This document shows positions 1-8,856 of a stretch of 64,000 nucleotides of DNA, in pieces. Under the pieces are notes generated by a model. That model did not search any database, was not told the DNA's origin, and worked only from the letters and a program-made list of their open reading frames with translations. Numbering within the stretch: the stretch's first letter is position 1; each line of letters begins with the position of its first letter. The stretch is taken from the NCBI RefSeq assembly GCF_030027245.1, contig NZ_JASERT010000002.1:186001-250000 (forward strand). The letters run 5' to 3'. The translations under genes and the position numbers were made by a program. This DNA comes from Asticcacaulis sp. EMRT-3. GTDB taxonomy: Bacteria > Pseudomonadota > Alphaproteobacteria > Caulobacterales > Caulobacteraceae.

Positions 1-26
1 CCATGCCTGCGAATGGGCCGCGCTTT

Positions 27-3000
27 TTAATCCGCGCGGGAAAACAATATATCGCTCAGTATCAGCGCAAGCTTCCGGGGATCTGCCTCCGATGACGTCC
101 ATTTCTGGAACCTGATCGATAAGTCATTCCAGCCTTTTTTCAATGGAGTTTTAAAATAGACTGTATCGATATGCCCATAGGCGCTGCGCGCCAGGGTTTG
201 CTGATGACTATCGCCGTCTCCAACCTGCATTTCCAATTCCATGTCGTCGAAAAGGATATTCTGGCATTCGATGGCGATCCAATAGTCACATGTCTCGGTG
301 CTTTTGATACGAATCCGCGATTCCGGCCCCTGCAACCAGAAAAATGGTTTGGGAATGCCGTGTTGCGGATGGGCATCCTCTCTCGAACAGACACCGTCAC
401 CCGGAATCCAGGTATTGCCTGCCTTCACGCTGTCAAGAGCGCTTACCTCTGAAAACCGCGAGCGGAACTCTCTCGGCTTGAACGTAATATTGGTGCGCAC
501 GCCCAGCCGGTCGATCAGGCCTGCGCGCACCAGCACCTGATAGAAGCTATGGTAGCAGGCCTCCACGGAATGCTCATTGAAGAAGTAGATAGGCCCCAGT
601 TCATGCAATTGCTGTCTGAGTTGCGGCCTTTCCTTGAGCATCAGCACAAGGCGGACAATATCGTCCGGCGACTCTGTCTGCGCCAGTACGCCCGAATACC
701 CCTCCGCGACGGCTTCCGTCACGCCTGTGACACCATAGGCCACGGATGGCGTGCCGATCGCGGCCGCTTCGGCAAATATCTGGCCGAAGGTTTCCTCACG
801 ACTGCCACCGACCAGAAGATCCGACGCCGCGTAATACAGCCGCAATTTTTCCTGATCGGTGACATATCCGGGCAGCAGACACATATCGCCGAACATGTCG
901 CGCTGCGATTCCGAGAAATGGCCAAGAATAATCACTTTAAGTTTGCTGATCTTGTGTTCGGCAAACTTTCGCATGATCGGCAAGGCGCCCTTGCGGGCAT
1001 CATTCAGGTCGCTTGTGCTCATGATGACGATGAAATCATCGGTTGGCAGGCCCAGCGCCATGCGCGCTGTGGCCTTGTCCCGGGGCACGAAATACCCCGG
1101 ATCAATCGCCAGCTTTATCTGGTCAACATCATGGAAGGGCAAAACGGACGACTGATCCACAAAATCCCGGGTCCAAAGCGAATTCGCCACGAGCACCACA
1201 TTGGGATTGTCATTCAGCAAGGCGCGCTTCTGTACCCAGGCGCGGTTAATTTCATTTGCATCGAGCCGGGGATATTCATGGGGGGTGGGACAGTTGGCAT
1301 CGCAACCCTCCTCCAGCATACGGCAGCCGTTCGTATAGGCGCAGCGCCCCGTCAGCCACCAGAAATCGTGCATGATAACCAGTGTCGGCCAGCGTTGGAA
1401 CACGGCCTCAAAAAGGCTGGGATCGGCATTGGCCGAATGCACATTGCCCAGAACCACGATATCACAATCAGTCTCTTCAATCTGCGCGACCAGCTCTTCC
1501 GACGTGGGCAAAACCCCCTGGCGGTTTCGATCGAGCAACTGGAAGGCACTCACCTTGTGACCCGCGGCTTCGACAGCCTCGGCCAGTCTCATGTGCGCTA
1601 TGCCGGCGCCGTAATGAAAGCCTATATCATTGACGAAGCAAAAAGACAGCTTGCGAGAACTGGCACCGTTTGGATTTTGAGTCGGTACGTGGCCGGTGCG
1701 CTTTACAAAGCTGTCGCGCACCGTAATGAGTTCTGCCTTAAAGCGCGATTCAACATGCGTCTTTTGTTGATCGTGGCGTCGGAACAACGCGATCGGACGA
1801 CCGATTACGTGTATTTTGGCATTTTCGACCGCGAACCTCATCCACAGTTCGTAGTCCATGCTGTAATACAGGTCTTCTCGAACCATACCGCCCGCTTTTT
1901 CCCATATGGCGCGCGAAAAGAAGACTTCCGGCTGGTAAAAAAATTGTCCGGCATTCCAGCCGCCATCGAGATCAAGAATTCTATCCAGCGGCAAAATGCC
2001 GTCTGAACAGGCCGTCATATGCTCGGATTCGTAGACATAATCCTTATGGGTGCGGCAAATACCCGCGACCAGATCCGCGCCGGATGAGGCAAAAGCGACC
2101 GCCATAGCATGAAGGGCGCCTTCGGCCAGCATATCGTCACTGTTTAGCCAGGTCAGAATGTCACCGGAGGCGATATTCATGCCCTTATTGATGGCGTGAG
2201 ACTGCCCTCTGTCAGGCTCGCTGACATAATGACTGATATGCGGAAGATAACGGCGAACCACCAGATCGGTAGCGTCCGTTGATCCGCCGTCCATTATGAT
2301 AAGGTCAAGGTTTTCATAGCCTTGATTTATAATGGAGAGCAGCGTCTCTTCGATATAGTTTCCCTGATTATAGGTTGGCACCACGATCGAGATGCGCGGC
2401 CATTGCTGACCGTCAAGCCGGCCTTTCGGCGTCGTGTCGCTGCGACCGCGCCACGGCCAACGATCCGGCCGTTCATCGCCTGAAACAATCTCCGACCAGA
2501 AGGTCAGCAGCATATTTTGCAAGTCTTGCTCGCGGCTCTTCTTGTCCCCGTCGGCATCCCGATAAGCATCAAATATGATACGAAGGCGTTGCCAGTCGCT
2601 ATCGTCGAAGCGGCGCGAAAACAGCCTTTCTCCGCGTGACGCCAGAGATACTGCCGATACCGGCCCTTCCAGCACCGCCACCAGATCGTCCGAAAGCGGC
2701 GCATCAATACACATGGCGCGCTGCGAAAGCATGGCCTCGCCTTCAGGCCTTATCAGGATGCCATCGGCGGAAAGCAATTCGAAAGCGTCTTCAATGCGCT
2801 GATATTCATCAATATCCGCATCCAGCCAGACAATGACGTCGAATTTCAGTGGGATGGTTTCAGCGAGACGTCTGACCGTCCCCGAAAGCAGCAGCGGCCG
2901 CTTTTCAAACGGAAGCTGGCGAATGTCGGCCCACGCCGTACTCGCATCCTGCTCGTTGCTGTAAGCAAAGGCCAGCAGGTCGGTCGAGGCCATAAGTGAC

Positions 3001-3113
3001 GCATCGACCTCATGGCCATCGACGATTAAAATCGTGCGGCGCTCTGCGGCTCCACCCAGCAATAGTTGATGGTGAGCCAGTATAGTGTTTAATTGACGCA
3101 AGTGGAGAGTCAT
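27..3113 (-). CDS. Multidomain glycosyltransferase (GT2-GT4 fusion)
   Basis: A 1028-residue cytoplasmic protein, probably for surface polysaccharide or glycan synthesis. Residues about 1-210 are an unrecognised Rossmann-like region. A GT2 domain starts near residue 240 (ISIVVPTYNQ), with GGSTD and the metal-binding NSDD near 324. A GT4 domain follows from about 485 to 870, with the nucleotide-sugar-binding EETFGQIFAEAAA near 785. The last 130 residues look like a beta-rich accessory domain. Two catalytic folds in one chain suggest two successive sugar transfers. Its ATG overlaps the stop of the upstream gene by one base (TAATG on the minus strand), so the two are probably translationally coupled. 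The donor and acceptor sugars cannot be read from the sequence. Confidence 0.85.
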   Translation of the reverse strand: MTLHLRQLNTILAHHQLLLGGAAERRTILIVDGHEVDASLMASTDLLAFAYSNEQDASTAWADIRQLPFEKRPLLLSGTVRRLAETIPLKFDVIVWLDADIDEYQRIEDAFELLSADGILIRPEGEAMLSQRAMCIDAPLSDDLVAVLEGPVSAVSLASRGERLFSRRFDDSDWQRLRIIFDAYRDADGDKKSREQDLQNMLLTFWSEIVSGDERPDRWPWRGRSDTTPKGRLDGQQWPRISIVVPTYNQGNYIEETLLSIINQGYENLDLIIMDGGSTDATDLVVRRYLPHISHYVSEPDRGQSHAINKGMNIASGDILTWLNSDDMLAEGALHAMAVAFASSGADLVAGICRTHKDYVYESEHMTACSDGILPLDRILDLDGGWNAGQFFYQPEVFFSRAIWEKAGGMVREDLYYSMDYELWMRFAVENAKIHVIGRPIALFRRHDQQKTHVESRFKAELITVRDSFVKRTGHVPTQNPNGASSRKLSFCFVNDIGFHYGAGIAHMRLAEAVEAAGHKVSAFQLLDRNRQGVLPTSEELVAQIEETDCDIVVLGNVHSANADPSLFEAVFQRWPTLVIMHDFWWLTGRCAYTNGCRMLEEGCDANCPTPHEYPRLDANEINRAWVQKRALLNDNPNVVLVANSLWTRDFVDQSSVLPFHDVDQIKLAIDPGYFVPRDKATARMALGLPTDDFIVIMSTSDLNDARKGALPIMRKFAEHKISKLKVIILGHFSESQRDMFGDMCLLPGYVTDQEKLRLYYAASDLLVGGSREETFGQIFAEAAAIGTPSVAYGVTGVTEAVAEGYSGVLAQTESPDDIVRLVLMLKERPQLRQQLHELGPIYFFNEHSVEACYHSFYQVLVRAGLIDRLGVRTNITFKPREFRSRFSEVSALDSVKAGNTWIPGDGVCSREDAHPQHGIPKPFFWLQGPESRIRIKSTETCDYWIAIECQNILFDDMELEMQVGDGDSHQQTLARSAYGHIDTVYFKTPLKKGWNDLSIRFQKWTSSEADPRKLALILSDILFSRAD

Positions 3114-4747
3114 TAATTCAGCTCCTGCTGCACGGAGGCAAGATGGGGCTGCAATTTTGACACACCTAATTTTATACCCAGCTTAACCCAGCGCGAAGCC
3201 GAGATCAGCTTTATATCGCGCTTCAATACACTGAGCGATTCTCTCAGTGAGTTCAGCTCTTCATTTTGAATGTTTAGAGCCTCCAGAAGCATAGCATTTT
3301 CTTTTGCATTCTCGATTTTTTCTTCGTTCCGCGATTCCGTAATCACAGCTTCATTTACGTTCACCAAGTCATTTTCTCGCATTTTTGCAATATCATTGTA
3401 AAGCTGGTGAATCTCTTCCCGCGCCCTCGCCAATTCATAGCGGGCTTCGTGCAAATCCTCCGCCAAATCAGGATGGCTCTGCGGTTCATGTTTGGACACG
3501 GCTGCTTTTGAGGCCTTCAAAACCGCCAGCTTCCGCTCCAGATCGTTTATAATATGCCGCATAAGTTTGTCGCCGCTCTCATGGGTTTGCTCATTGCGGG
3601 CATACCGCTTTTGAACGTCCCTGAGTTCATTCTGGGCGACGATGGTCTTGTATTCCGACTGCAAGAGCTGCGACCGCAGGTTATTTTCTACGGATATTGC
3701 CTGATCCAGGCGCTGAACCAGAGGAAAGAAAATTTGCTCGAAAAGCTGGATCTGATCGTCATTGAAAGCGCCGGCATTCTTGAAAATTTTTTCAAGGCGC
3801 TCGCCCATTGGAATAATCAGGTCACCCGTCGACAGGGCGGCGTCCATGTCCTTGTTGGGATATATAGACGTCATACCTTTGCTGAGAGTCGTCAGAAACG
3901 ATTTCCAGTCCCCGGCGCGGTCTTCGGATAGGGCAACAGGCATTATAGCGCGAGACACAACCGATTTTTCACCAACGAACTCCGGCGCGTCGGCCGGGTA
4001 GGCGGCAGTATTTTCCAGCACATGACCCAAGGCCTGCCTGACATCATCCCAATTCCAGTCTTCCAGGCTGCGCAGAGATGGAAGCCCCTTGATAAGGCCG
4101 GCATAGTCCGCATTTGTCGTGAGCAAACACATCTTATCGCCGGATGCGAACGCTTCTTGCAGATCGCCATTCGAAAACATGTATGCGCGCTCGATCAACG
4201 ATGCCAGCTCGGGGCCCGGATATTCAGCACCCCCCTCAATTTTGCGCAGCCCATCTTGCCCAGACAGTTCCTGGCTCAACACCACGCCGAGATCATTGAC
4301 AATAACGACGCCGTTCGGAAACGCAGCAAGCACATTCGAAAGCTCAGTGACAAGAAGCTGGCGGCCCGCCGACCAATCGCACGCATCAAAATAAAACAGG
4401 ATGCTCGCCTGGCTGGGCAACTCTTGCTGAAGCCCGCTCAAAAATGTTGCCGGATCCGTGAAATCGACGCGAACATGCGGATAATCACCAAGTGATTTTT
4501 GCATGGATAGAAAATCGCCGCGTGACGACCTGCATATAATAATGGAGCCCGCAAAAGCTTCCGCAAGCTGCGCTGAAACCAAAGCGCTCCGCGCAGGCAT
4601 TTCAACAAAAATATCGAAATTCACCAAACTCAATATATTTGCGATAAAATCGCAATGACCGACTGCAATGCGCTTCGGTCTAACAATTTCTTCAGACTGC
4701 TTCACTCTCACCAGCTTTTCATTAAAGTCATATCGGCCACAACACAC
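3113..4747 (-). CDS. Rossmann-like / coiled-coil protein of glycan cluster
   Basis: A 544-residue protein with no confident family. The first 260 residues alternate hydrophobic strands and helices (for example ILFYFDACDW, FPNGVVIVNDLGVV), as in a class I methyltransferase-like or other Rossmann fold, but no clear SAM-binding glycine motif is visible. Residues about 330-520 are charged heptad-rich coiled coil (QLLQSEYKTIVAQNELRDVQ and following). The start used is GTG at 4747; an in-frame GTG lies a few codons inside, so the N-terminus is uncertain. The gene is visibly AT-richer than its neighbours, which suggests recent acquisition. Its stop overlaps the start of the next glycosyltransferase, so it probably works with that enzyme, perhaps as a scaffold or modifying partner. 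Confidence 0.7.
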   Translation of the reverse strand: MCCGRYDFNEKLVRVKQSEEIVRPKRIAVGHCDFIANILSLVNFDIFVEMPARSALVSAQLAEAFAGSIIICRSSRGDFLSMQKSLGDYPHVRVDFTDPATFLSGLQQELPSQASILFYFDACDWSAGRQLLVTELSNVLAAFPNGVVIVNDLGVVLSQELSGQDGLRKIEGGAEYPGPELASLIERAYMFSNGDLQEAFASGDKMCLLTTNADYAGLIKGLPSLRSLEDWNWDDVRQALGHVLENTAAYPADAPEFVGEKSVVSRAIMPVALSEDRAGDWKSFLTTLSKGMTSIYPNKDMDAALSTGDLIIPMGERLEKIFKNAGAFNDDQIQLFEQIFFPLVQRLDQAISVENNLRSQLLQSEYKTIVAQNELRDVQKRYARNEQTHESGDKLMRHIINDLERKLAVLKASKAAVSKHEPQSHPDLAEDLHEARYELARAREEIHQLYNDIAKMRENDLVNVNEAVITESRNEEKIENAKENAMLLEALNIQNEELNSLRESLSVLKRDIKLISASRWVKLGIKLGVSKLQPHLASVQQELN

Positions 4748-4884
4748 ATCGCCATCTTTGATTGTGGAATATTAATGGATATTTAACACTCACACCTGAA
4801 GCAAGCAACAGAATTTATGAATAAAACTGGCCTATCGTCGAATTTGGACTTATCCCAAAAATGCTCGCCGCTCAATGAGATTGA
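4748..4884. other. AT-rich intergenic gap
   Basis: A short AT-rich spacer between two leftward genes. It probably holds the promoter of the 3113-4747 gene, but I see no convincing motif or hairpin. Confidence 0.4.
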
Positions 4885-6255
4885 TTAAAAAGGCGAGAGA
4901 CGCACATTGTGCTCCTGACCCTGGGACTTAAACTCAAAAATTTGACTGCCGGTATCGGTGTCTCGGCGTAAGGTTCCTGGGTAAAATACAGAAACTCTGG
5001 CATAAGCTTCGTGGCGTTTCACAAAAATTTTAAGCTCCGCGTTACGGCGACTCACCTCGCCAGACTGATCATCCGCCCGCCGCGTCTGGCCTTCCTTGTG
5101 AATAAGACAAGCCTCGGCGGCATAGATGACTTTCAAACCCTTGTCACGGACGCGCAGGCATAGATCCACATCATTGACCGTGATGGCGAAGGCCTCTTCA
5201 TCAAACCCCCCGACCTCATCAAACAGCGATTTTTCGATCATCAGACAGGCCGCCGTGACAGCATCGACCTCACCTGATTGCATCACGAGCGGGTTAAGCT
5301 CCCATGCGTGCCGGGGCGCGCCCAGCCACGGATGGCCTGGCCCCGGCACGAGATGGGTGGCAATGCCGGCATGTTGCAGATCGCCAGACGGATACAGCAG
5401 GCGAGCACCGACGACGCCAGTATCTTCGCGCGCTAGATAACCCAGCATTAATTTCAGCCACGCACCGTCCAGAGCTTCAATGTCATCATTGAGAAACAGC
5501 AGAACTGGCGCGTGGGCCACTCGGGCACCGGCATTGCAAAGGCGGGAAAAATTGAAAGGGATGTCGCAATCCAGAACTGTGACGTCCTGGCGCGCCGACA
5601 GGCTGGAGAGATAGCTGCGCATTTCGGGATGGGTCGCGCCATTATCCACGATAATGATCTCGATTTTCACACCGCTCACCATAGATAGTGAATCTACGCA
5701 TGCCTTTAACAGGTCGAACCGTTCCTTGGTCGGGATGATGATGGAGACAAATTTCATGTCCGCCGGAACTTCGACAGGCGCGATGGCCGCGCGGGTATCG
5801 CCCTGGCCCGCCGCCGACAGGTTCTTCGACGCAATTGGCTCGCCCAATTTCGCACCGGTGACCTGTTGCCTCGACCGGCCAAGGCGTCCTTTGATCGCCG
5901 CCAGCAGTGGCGTGATCTCGCCTCTCATGATCCGCCCGGCGATCTTGCGCCCATAGAGACTGAATCTCTCGCGCCAGTTCAACGCGGCCAGTCTCAGATA
6001 TATGTCTGCGCCTGTGCACATAACCTGGCGGACATAGAGATGATAGATACCCGTAGGCACGATCACATATTCGGCCTGTCCGGGGCCCGCATAAATGATG
6101 CTGCGGGCCAGGCTGTCGCGTTCGACCAGCTCGATCTCGGCAAGCTGGCCCTCGCACCACAAGCGATAGACTCCGCGCATGGGCCACATGCCTGCCGGTT
6201 CCAGGCCATCTCCGGCATCGAGTTGAATATGTTTGGAAATTGCTTCTCTTTGCAT
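4885..6255 (-). CDS. GT2 family glycosyltransferase
   Basis: A 456-residue glycosyltransferase. The GT2 core starts near residue 167 with FVSIIIPTKERFDLL, followed by EIIIVDNGAT, the metal-binding LNDDIEAL and an acceptor-side VNDVDLCLRV. This arrangement is typical of O-antigen or rhamnan-type GT2 enzymes. The N-terminal 165 residues are an unrecognised accessory region. The open frame continues upstream to 7389, but that part lies antisense to the 6304-7527 gene. The ATG at 6255 is the first start outside that overlap and gives a normal length. Only 48 bases separate it from the divergent glycosyltransferase, so both promoters must share a very small region. Confidence 0.82.
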   Translation of the reverse strand: MQREAISKHIQLDAGDGLEPAGMWPMRGVYRLWCEGQLAEIELVERDSLARSIIYAGPGQAEYVIVPTGIYHLYVRQVMCTGADIYLRLAALNWRERFSLYGRKIAGRIMRGEITPLLAAIKGRLGRSRQQVTGAKLGEPIASKNLSAAGQGDTRAAIAPVEVPADMKFVSIIIPTKERFDLLKACVDSLSMVSGVKIEIIIVDNGATHPEMRSYLSSLSARQDVTVLDCDIPFNFSRLCNAGARVAHAPVLLFLNDDIEALDGAWLKLMLGYLAREDTGVVGARLLYPSGDLQHAGIATHLVPGPGHPWLGAPRHAWELNPLVMQSGEVDAVTAACLMIEKSLFDEVGGFDEEAFAITVNDVDLCLRVRDKGLKVIYAAEACLIHKEGQTRRADDQSGEVSRRNAELKIFVKRHEAYARVSVFYPGTLRRDTDTGSQIFEFKSQGQEHNVRLSPF

Positions 6256-6303
6256 TGCCTTTATAGTGAAGCAATTACGCGGCTTTGACGAGATATTTTC
6301 TTT

Positions 6304-7527
6304 ATGTCCCCTTTTAAAAACATGGCCGCAAGCACCCACCGCGCATTGGCAGGCTTGCGCTTTACGGCGGAATCCCTGAGGTGGCAAAAGGCCCGCGAAT
6401 GTCAGTTGCCGCGCCCGGCGAAGATTCTGGTTTCCGGTTTCATGGACGAGGCGCTGGGCATTGGCCGGGCCGGTCGCCTGACGGTTGATGCGCTCAAGGC
6501 GATGGGCCTTGATGTGACAGCGGAATATTTGCGCCCCTTGGACAGAGGCCTGTTGACGCGCGGGCCGGTGGCCCTGCCCTGCCCCGAAGCCTGCGTCTGG
6601 CTCATCCATGCCAATCCGCCGGAAACGCGCATCGCCCTGCTGCGCCATCGCTACAGCGACTGGGCGCACAAGTACCGGATCGGTTATTGGGCATGGGAAA
6701 GCTCGGAAGCCCCTCAGGACTGGGCGAGAACCGCCCGATGGCTGCACGAGATTTGGGTGCCAAGCGAACATGTGCGTCTGGCCATCGGCCGGGCCTTCGC
6801 AAGGGTGGGCCGCCAACATGAAACACAAAAACTGCGCGTCGTGCCGCATCCTGTGGCGGTCGCCAGAAACGTTCAGGCACCGCCAGTCCATGCGGATGGC
6901 CGCGACGCCGACAAGGTCGCCACCCTCACCCTGTTCGATCCGCGCAGTGATTTTGAACGCAAGAATCCGATGGCGGTTATTGATGTCTGGCTTTCCCTGT
7001 TTCCGCAGGCCAGCCGGACGGCGCGGCTGATCGTCAAGACACACGCCGGGGCCGTGCATCACCCGCGTTTCGCCGAACTGGTGGCGCGCGGCAAAGGCCG
7101 TCCGGATATAGAGATCATGGCCCAGACCCTGAATGGCCCGGATACAGACAGGCTGATTCACAATACCGACATTCTTATATCGCTGCATCGCGCAGAAGGT
7201 TTCGGCCTGCCTTTGGCCGAGGCTATGGCGGCGGGCGTCAGCGTCATCGCCACGGGCTGGTCGGGCAATATGCAGTTCATGACGCCGGAGAATTCCATCC
7301 CCCTGCCGTATCGGCTGGTGCCCGCCAATACAGCCTATAATGGCCCAAAGGCCCAGTGGGCCGATCCTGATCCCGACGCGGCAGCGCAAGGTCTTAAGCG
7401 GCTGATCGATGATCCGGCTTTACGCGAAAGGCTTGGCGCACAGGCGCGCCACGATATGATGGCCTTGCGGGAAAACTGGTCGCCTTTTGCGCCGCAAACC
7501 GTGCAAAGCGCTTGCAATCCGGTATAA
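6304..7527 (+). CDS. GT4 family glycosyltransferase
   Basis: A 407-residue retaining glycosyltransferase of the GT-B fold. The C-terminal half has the GT4 signature HRAEGFGLPLAEAMAAG (EX7E motif, near residues 296-312), followed by a GWSGN loop that usually contacts the donor phosphate. The N-terminal half (KILVSGFMDEALGIGRAGRL) has the acceptor-domain glycine-rich loop. No membrane segment or signal peptide is seen. It is transcribed away from the leftward glycosyltransferases and is followed by a 165-base gap before the efflux operon. It probably acts in the same surface-glycan pathway; the sugar is unknown. Confidence 0.85.
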   Translation: MSPFKNMAASTHRALAGLRFTAESLRWQKARECQLPRPAKILVSGFMDEALGIGRAGRLTVDALKAMGLDVTAEYLRPLDRGLLTRGPVALPCPEACVWLIHANPPETRIALLRHRYSDWAHKYRIGYWAWESSEAPQDWARTARWLHEIWVPSEHVRLAIGRAFARVGRQHETQKLRVVPHPVAVARNVQAPPVHADGRDADKVATLTLFDPRSDFERKNPMAVIDVWLSLFPQASRTARLIVKTHAGAVHHPRFAELVARGKGRPDIEIMAQTLNGPDTDRLIHNTDILISLHRAEGFGLPLAEAMAAGVSVIATGWSGNMQFMTPENSIPLPYRLVPANTAYNGPKAQWADPDPDAAAQGLKRLIDDPALRERLGAQARHDMMALRENWSPFAPQTVQSACNPV

Positions 7528-7587
7528 TTAGCCTAGTCAATTTTCAGATGCACCCCGCAGACTTGCCGGTCACTGAGCCGACACGTG

Positions 7588-7601
7588 AGGTAGCGCTAAC
7601 A
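7588..7601. promoter_or_regulatory. Putative LacI-type (xyl-box-like) operator
   Basis: AGGTAGCGCTAACA has a perfect TAGCGCTA core. From memory it matches 13 of 14 positions of the xyl-box (TGGTAGCGCTAACA) described for XylR-type LacI repressors in Xanthomonas and Caulobacter. It lies about 90 bases before the start of the efflux adaptor gene. No matching regulator is in the window. Confidence 0.4.
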
Positions 7602-7692
7602 TATCCGGTCATCTGTTCGGATAAACTGAAATTTTCTGCGCCGGAATTTGTTCGCATCCGCGTTAAGACGGTACGTCCCTTATGAGGCCCCG

Positions 7693-8850
7693 ATGTTCAA
7701 AATCAAATCCGTGACCGTCCCGCTCGCGCTGATGAGCGTTCTTGCGCTTGCCGCCTGTTCTAAAAAAGACAATGCGGGCGCACCCCACGGCCCGGCCCCG
7801 GTTGGTTATATCGTCGTCCATACCCAGCCAATCCAGTTGACGCAGGATTTATCGGGCCGCACCTCGGCCTGGCTGGTATCGGATGTGCGCCCGCAGGTCA
7901 GCGGCATCATCAAGGCGCGCCTGTTTACCGAGGGTGGTCTGGTCAGGGCCGGGCAGTCGCTGTACCAGATCGATCCGGCCACCTATCAGGCCGCGTTCGA
8001 CAGTGCGCAGGCCCAGCAGGCCCAGGCCCAGGCCAATGCCGACGCCGCCAAGATCAAGGCCGACCGCGCCCAGCAGCTCATTACCATCAAGGCCATCAGC
8101 CAGCAGGATTATGACGACGCCGAAACGGCGCTGAAGACAGCGCAGGCAGCGCTGGCCCTGCAAAAGGCCAATGTCGAGAGCGCGCGGATCAATCTGAACT
8201 ATACGCGCGTGCTGTCGCCGATTTCGGGCCGCATCGGCAAGTCGTCGGTCACGCCGGGCGCGCTGGTCACGGCCAGTCAGGCGACGGCGCTGGCCACGGT
8301 TCAGGATCTGTCGAAAATCTATGTCGATATTACCCAGTCCTCGTCTGATCTTTTGAAACTGAAGCAGGCAATGGCCGCCGGTCAGATCGGCGCGGTCGAT
8401 CATGCCGACGTGACCCTGACGCTTGATGACGGCCAGACCTATAATCAGACGGGCCGTCTCGAATTTTCCGAAGCCAGTGTCGATCCTTCGACCGGCTCGG
8501 TGACGCTGCGGGCCGTCTTCCCGAACCCTGACGGCCTGTTACTGCCGGGCATGTTCGTGCAGGCGCGCATTATCAAGGGTGTGGTCAGTAATGGCGTGCT
8601 CATTCCGCAAGGCGCGGTGATCCTCGATCCGAAGGGCGGCGCCACCGTGCTGATCGTCGGTGCCGACGGCAAGGCGCAGAGCCGCAAGGTCGGTCTGGGC
8701 CAGATGATCGGCAGCCAGTGGCAGATCACGTCCGGCCTGCAATCGGGCGACAAGGTGATTACCGAAGGGGCCATGAAGCTGAAAGCCGGGTCGCCGATCA
8801 AGGCCACGCCCCAAAAGACCGCGCCCCCCGCCACCGACAGTGCGGAGTAG
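7693..8850 (+). CDS. RND efflux periplasmic adaptor lipoprotein
   Basis: A 385-residue membrane-fusion protein of the AcrA/MexA family linking an inner-membrane RND pump to its outer-membrane channel. The N-terminus is a lipoprotein signal with lipobox LALAAC, giving lipidated Cys22. After it come the first half of a lipoyl domain (DVRPQVSGIIKARLFTEGG), an alanine/glutamine-rich helical hairpin (residues about 90-165), the second lipoyl half (LNYTRVLSPISGRIGKSSV) and beta-barrel domains. The ATG at 7693 is chosen because it immediately precedes the signal peptide; a TTG 15 codons upstream would put polar residues in front of it. It is the first gene of a three-gene operon. Substrates are unknown, though the subfamily typically exports drugs or aromatic compounds. 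Confidence 0.93.
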   Translation: MFKIKSVTVPLALMSVLALAACSKKDNAGAPHGPAPVGYIVVHTQPIQLTQDLSGRTSAWLVSDVRPQVSGIIKARLFTEGGLVRAGQSLYQIDPATYQAAFDSAQAQQAQAQANADAAKIKADRAQQLITIKAISQQDYDDAETALKTAQAALALQKANVESARINLNYTRVLSPISGRIGKSSVTPGALVTASQATALATVQDLSKIYVDITQSSSDLLKLKQAMAAGQIGAVDHADVTLTLDDGQTYNQTGRLEFSEASVDPSTGSVTLRAVFPNPDGLLLPGMFVQARIIKGVVSNGVLIPQGAVILDPKGGATVLIVGADGKAQSRKVGLGQMIGSQWQITSGLQSGDKVITEGAMKLKAGSPIKATPQKTAPPATDSAE

Positions 8851-8856
8851 ATCCCG

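Noticed and set aside
549..2006. 485-codon rightward open frame antisense to the GT2-GT4 gene
   Set aside because: No family resemblance, and the opposite frame encodes clear GT2 and GT4 motifs through the same bases.
6256..7389. Upstream extension of the leftward GT2 open frame
   Set aside because: It is antisense to a complete GT4 gene and adds sequence with no glycosyltransferase features.
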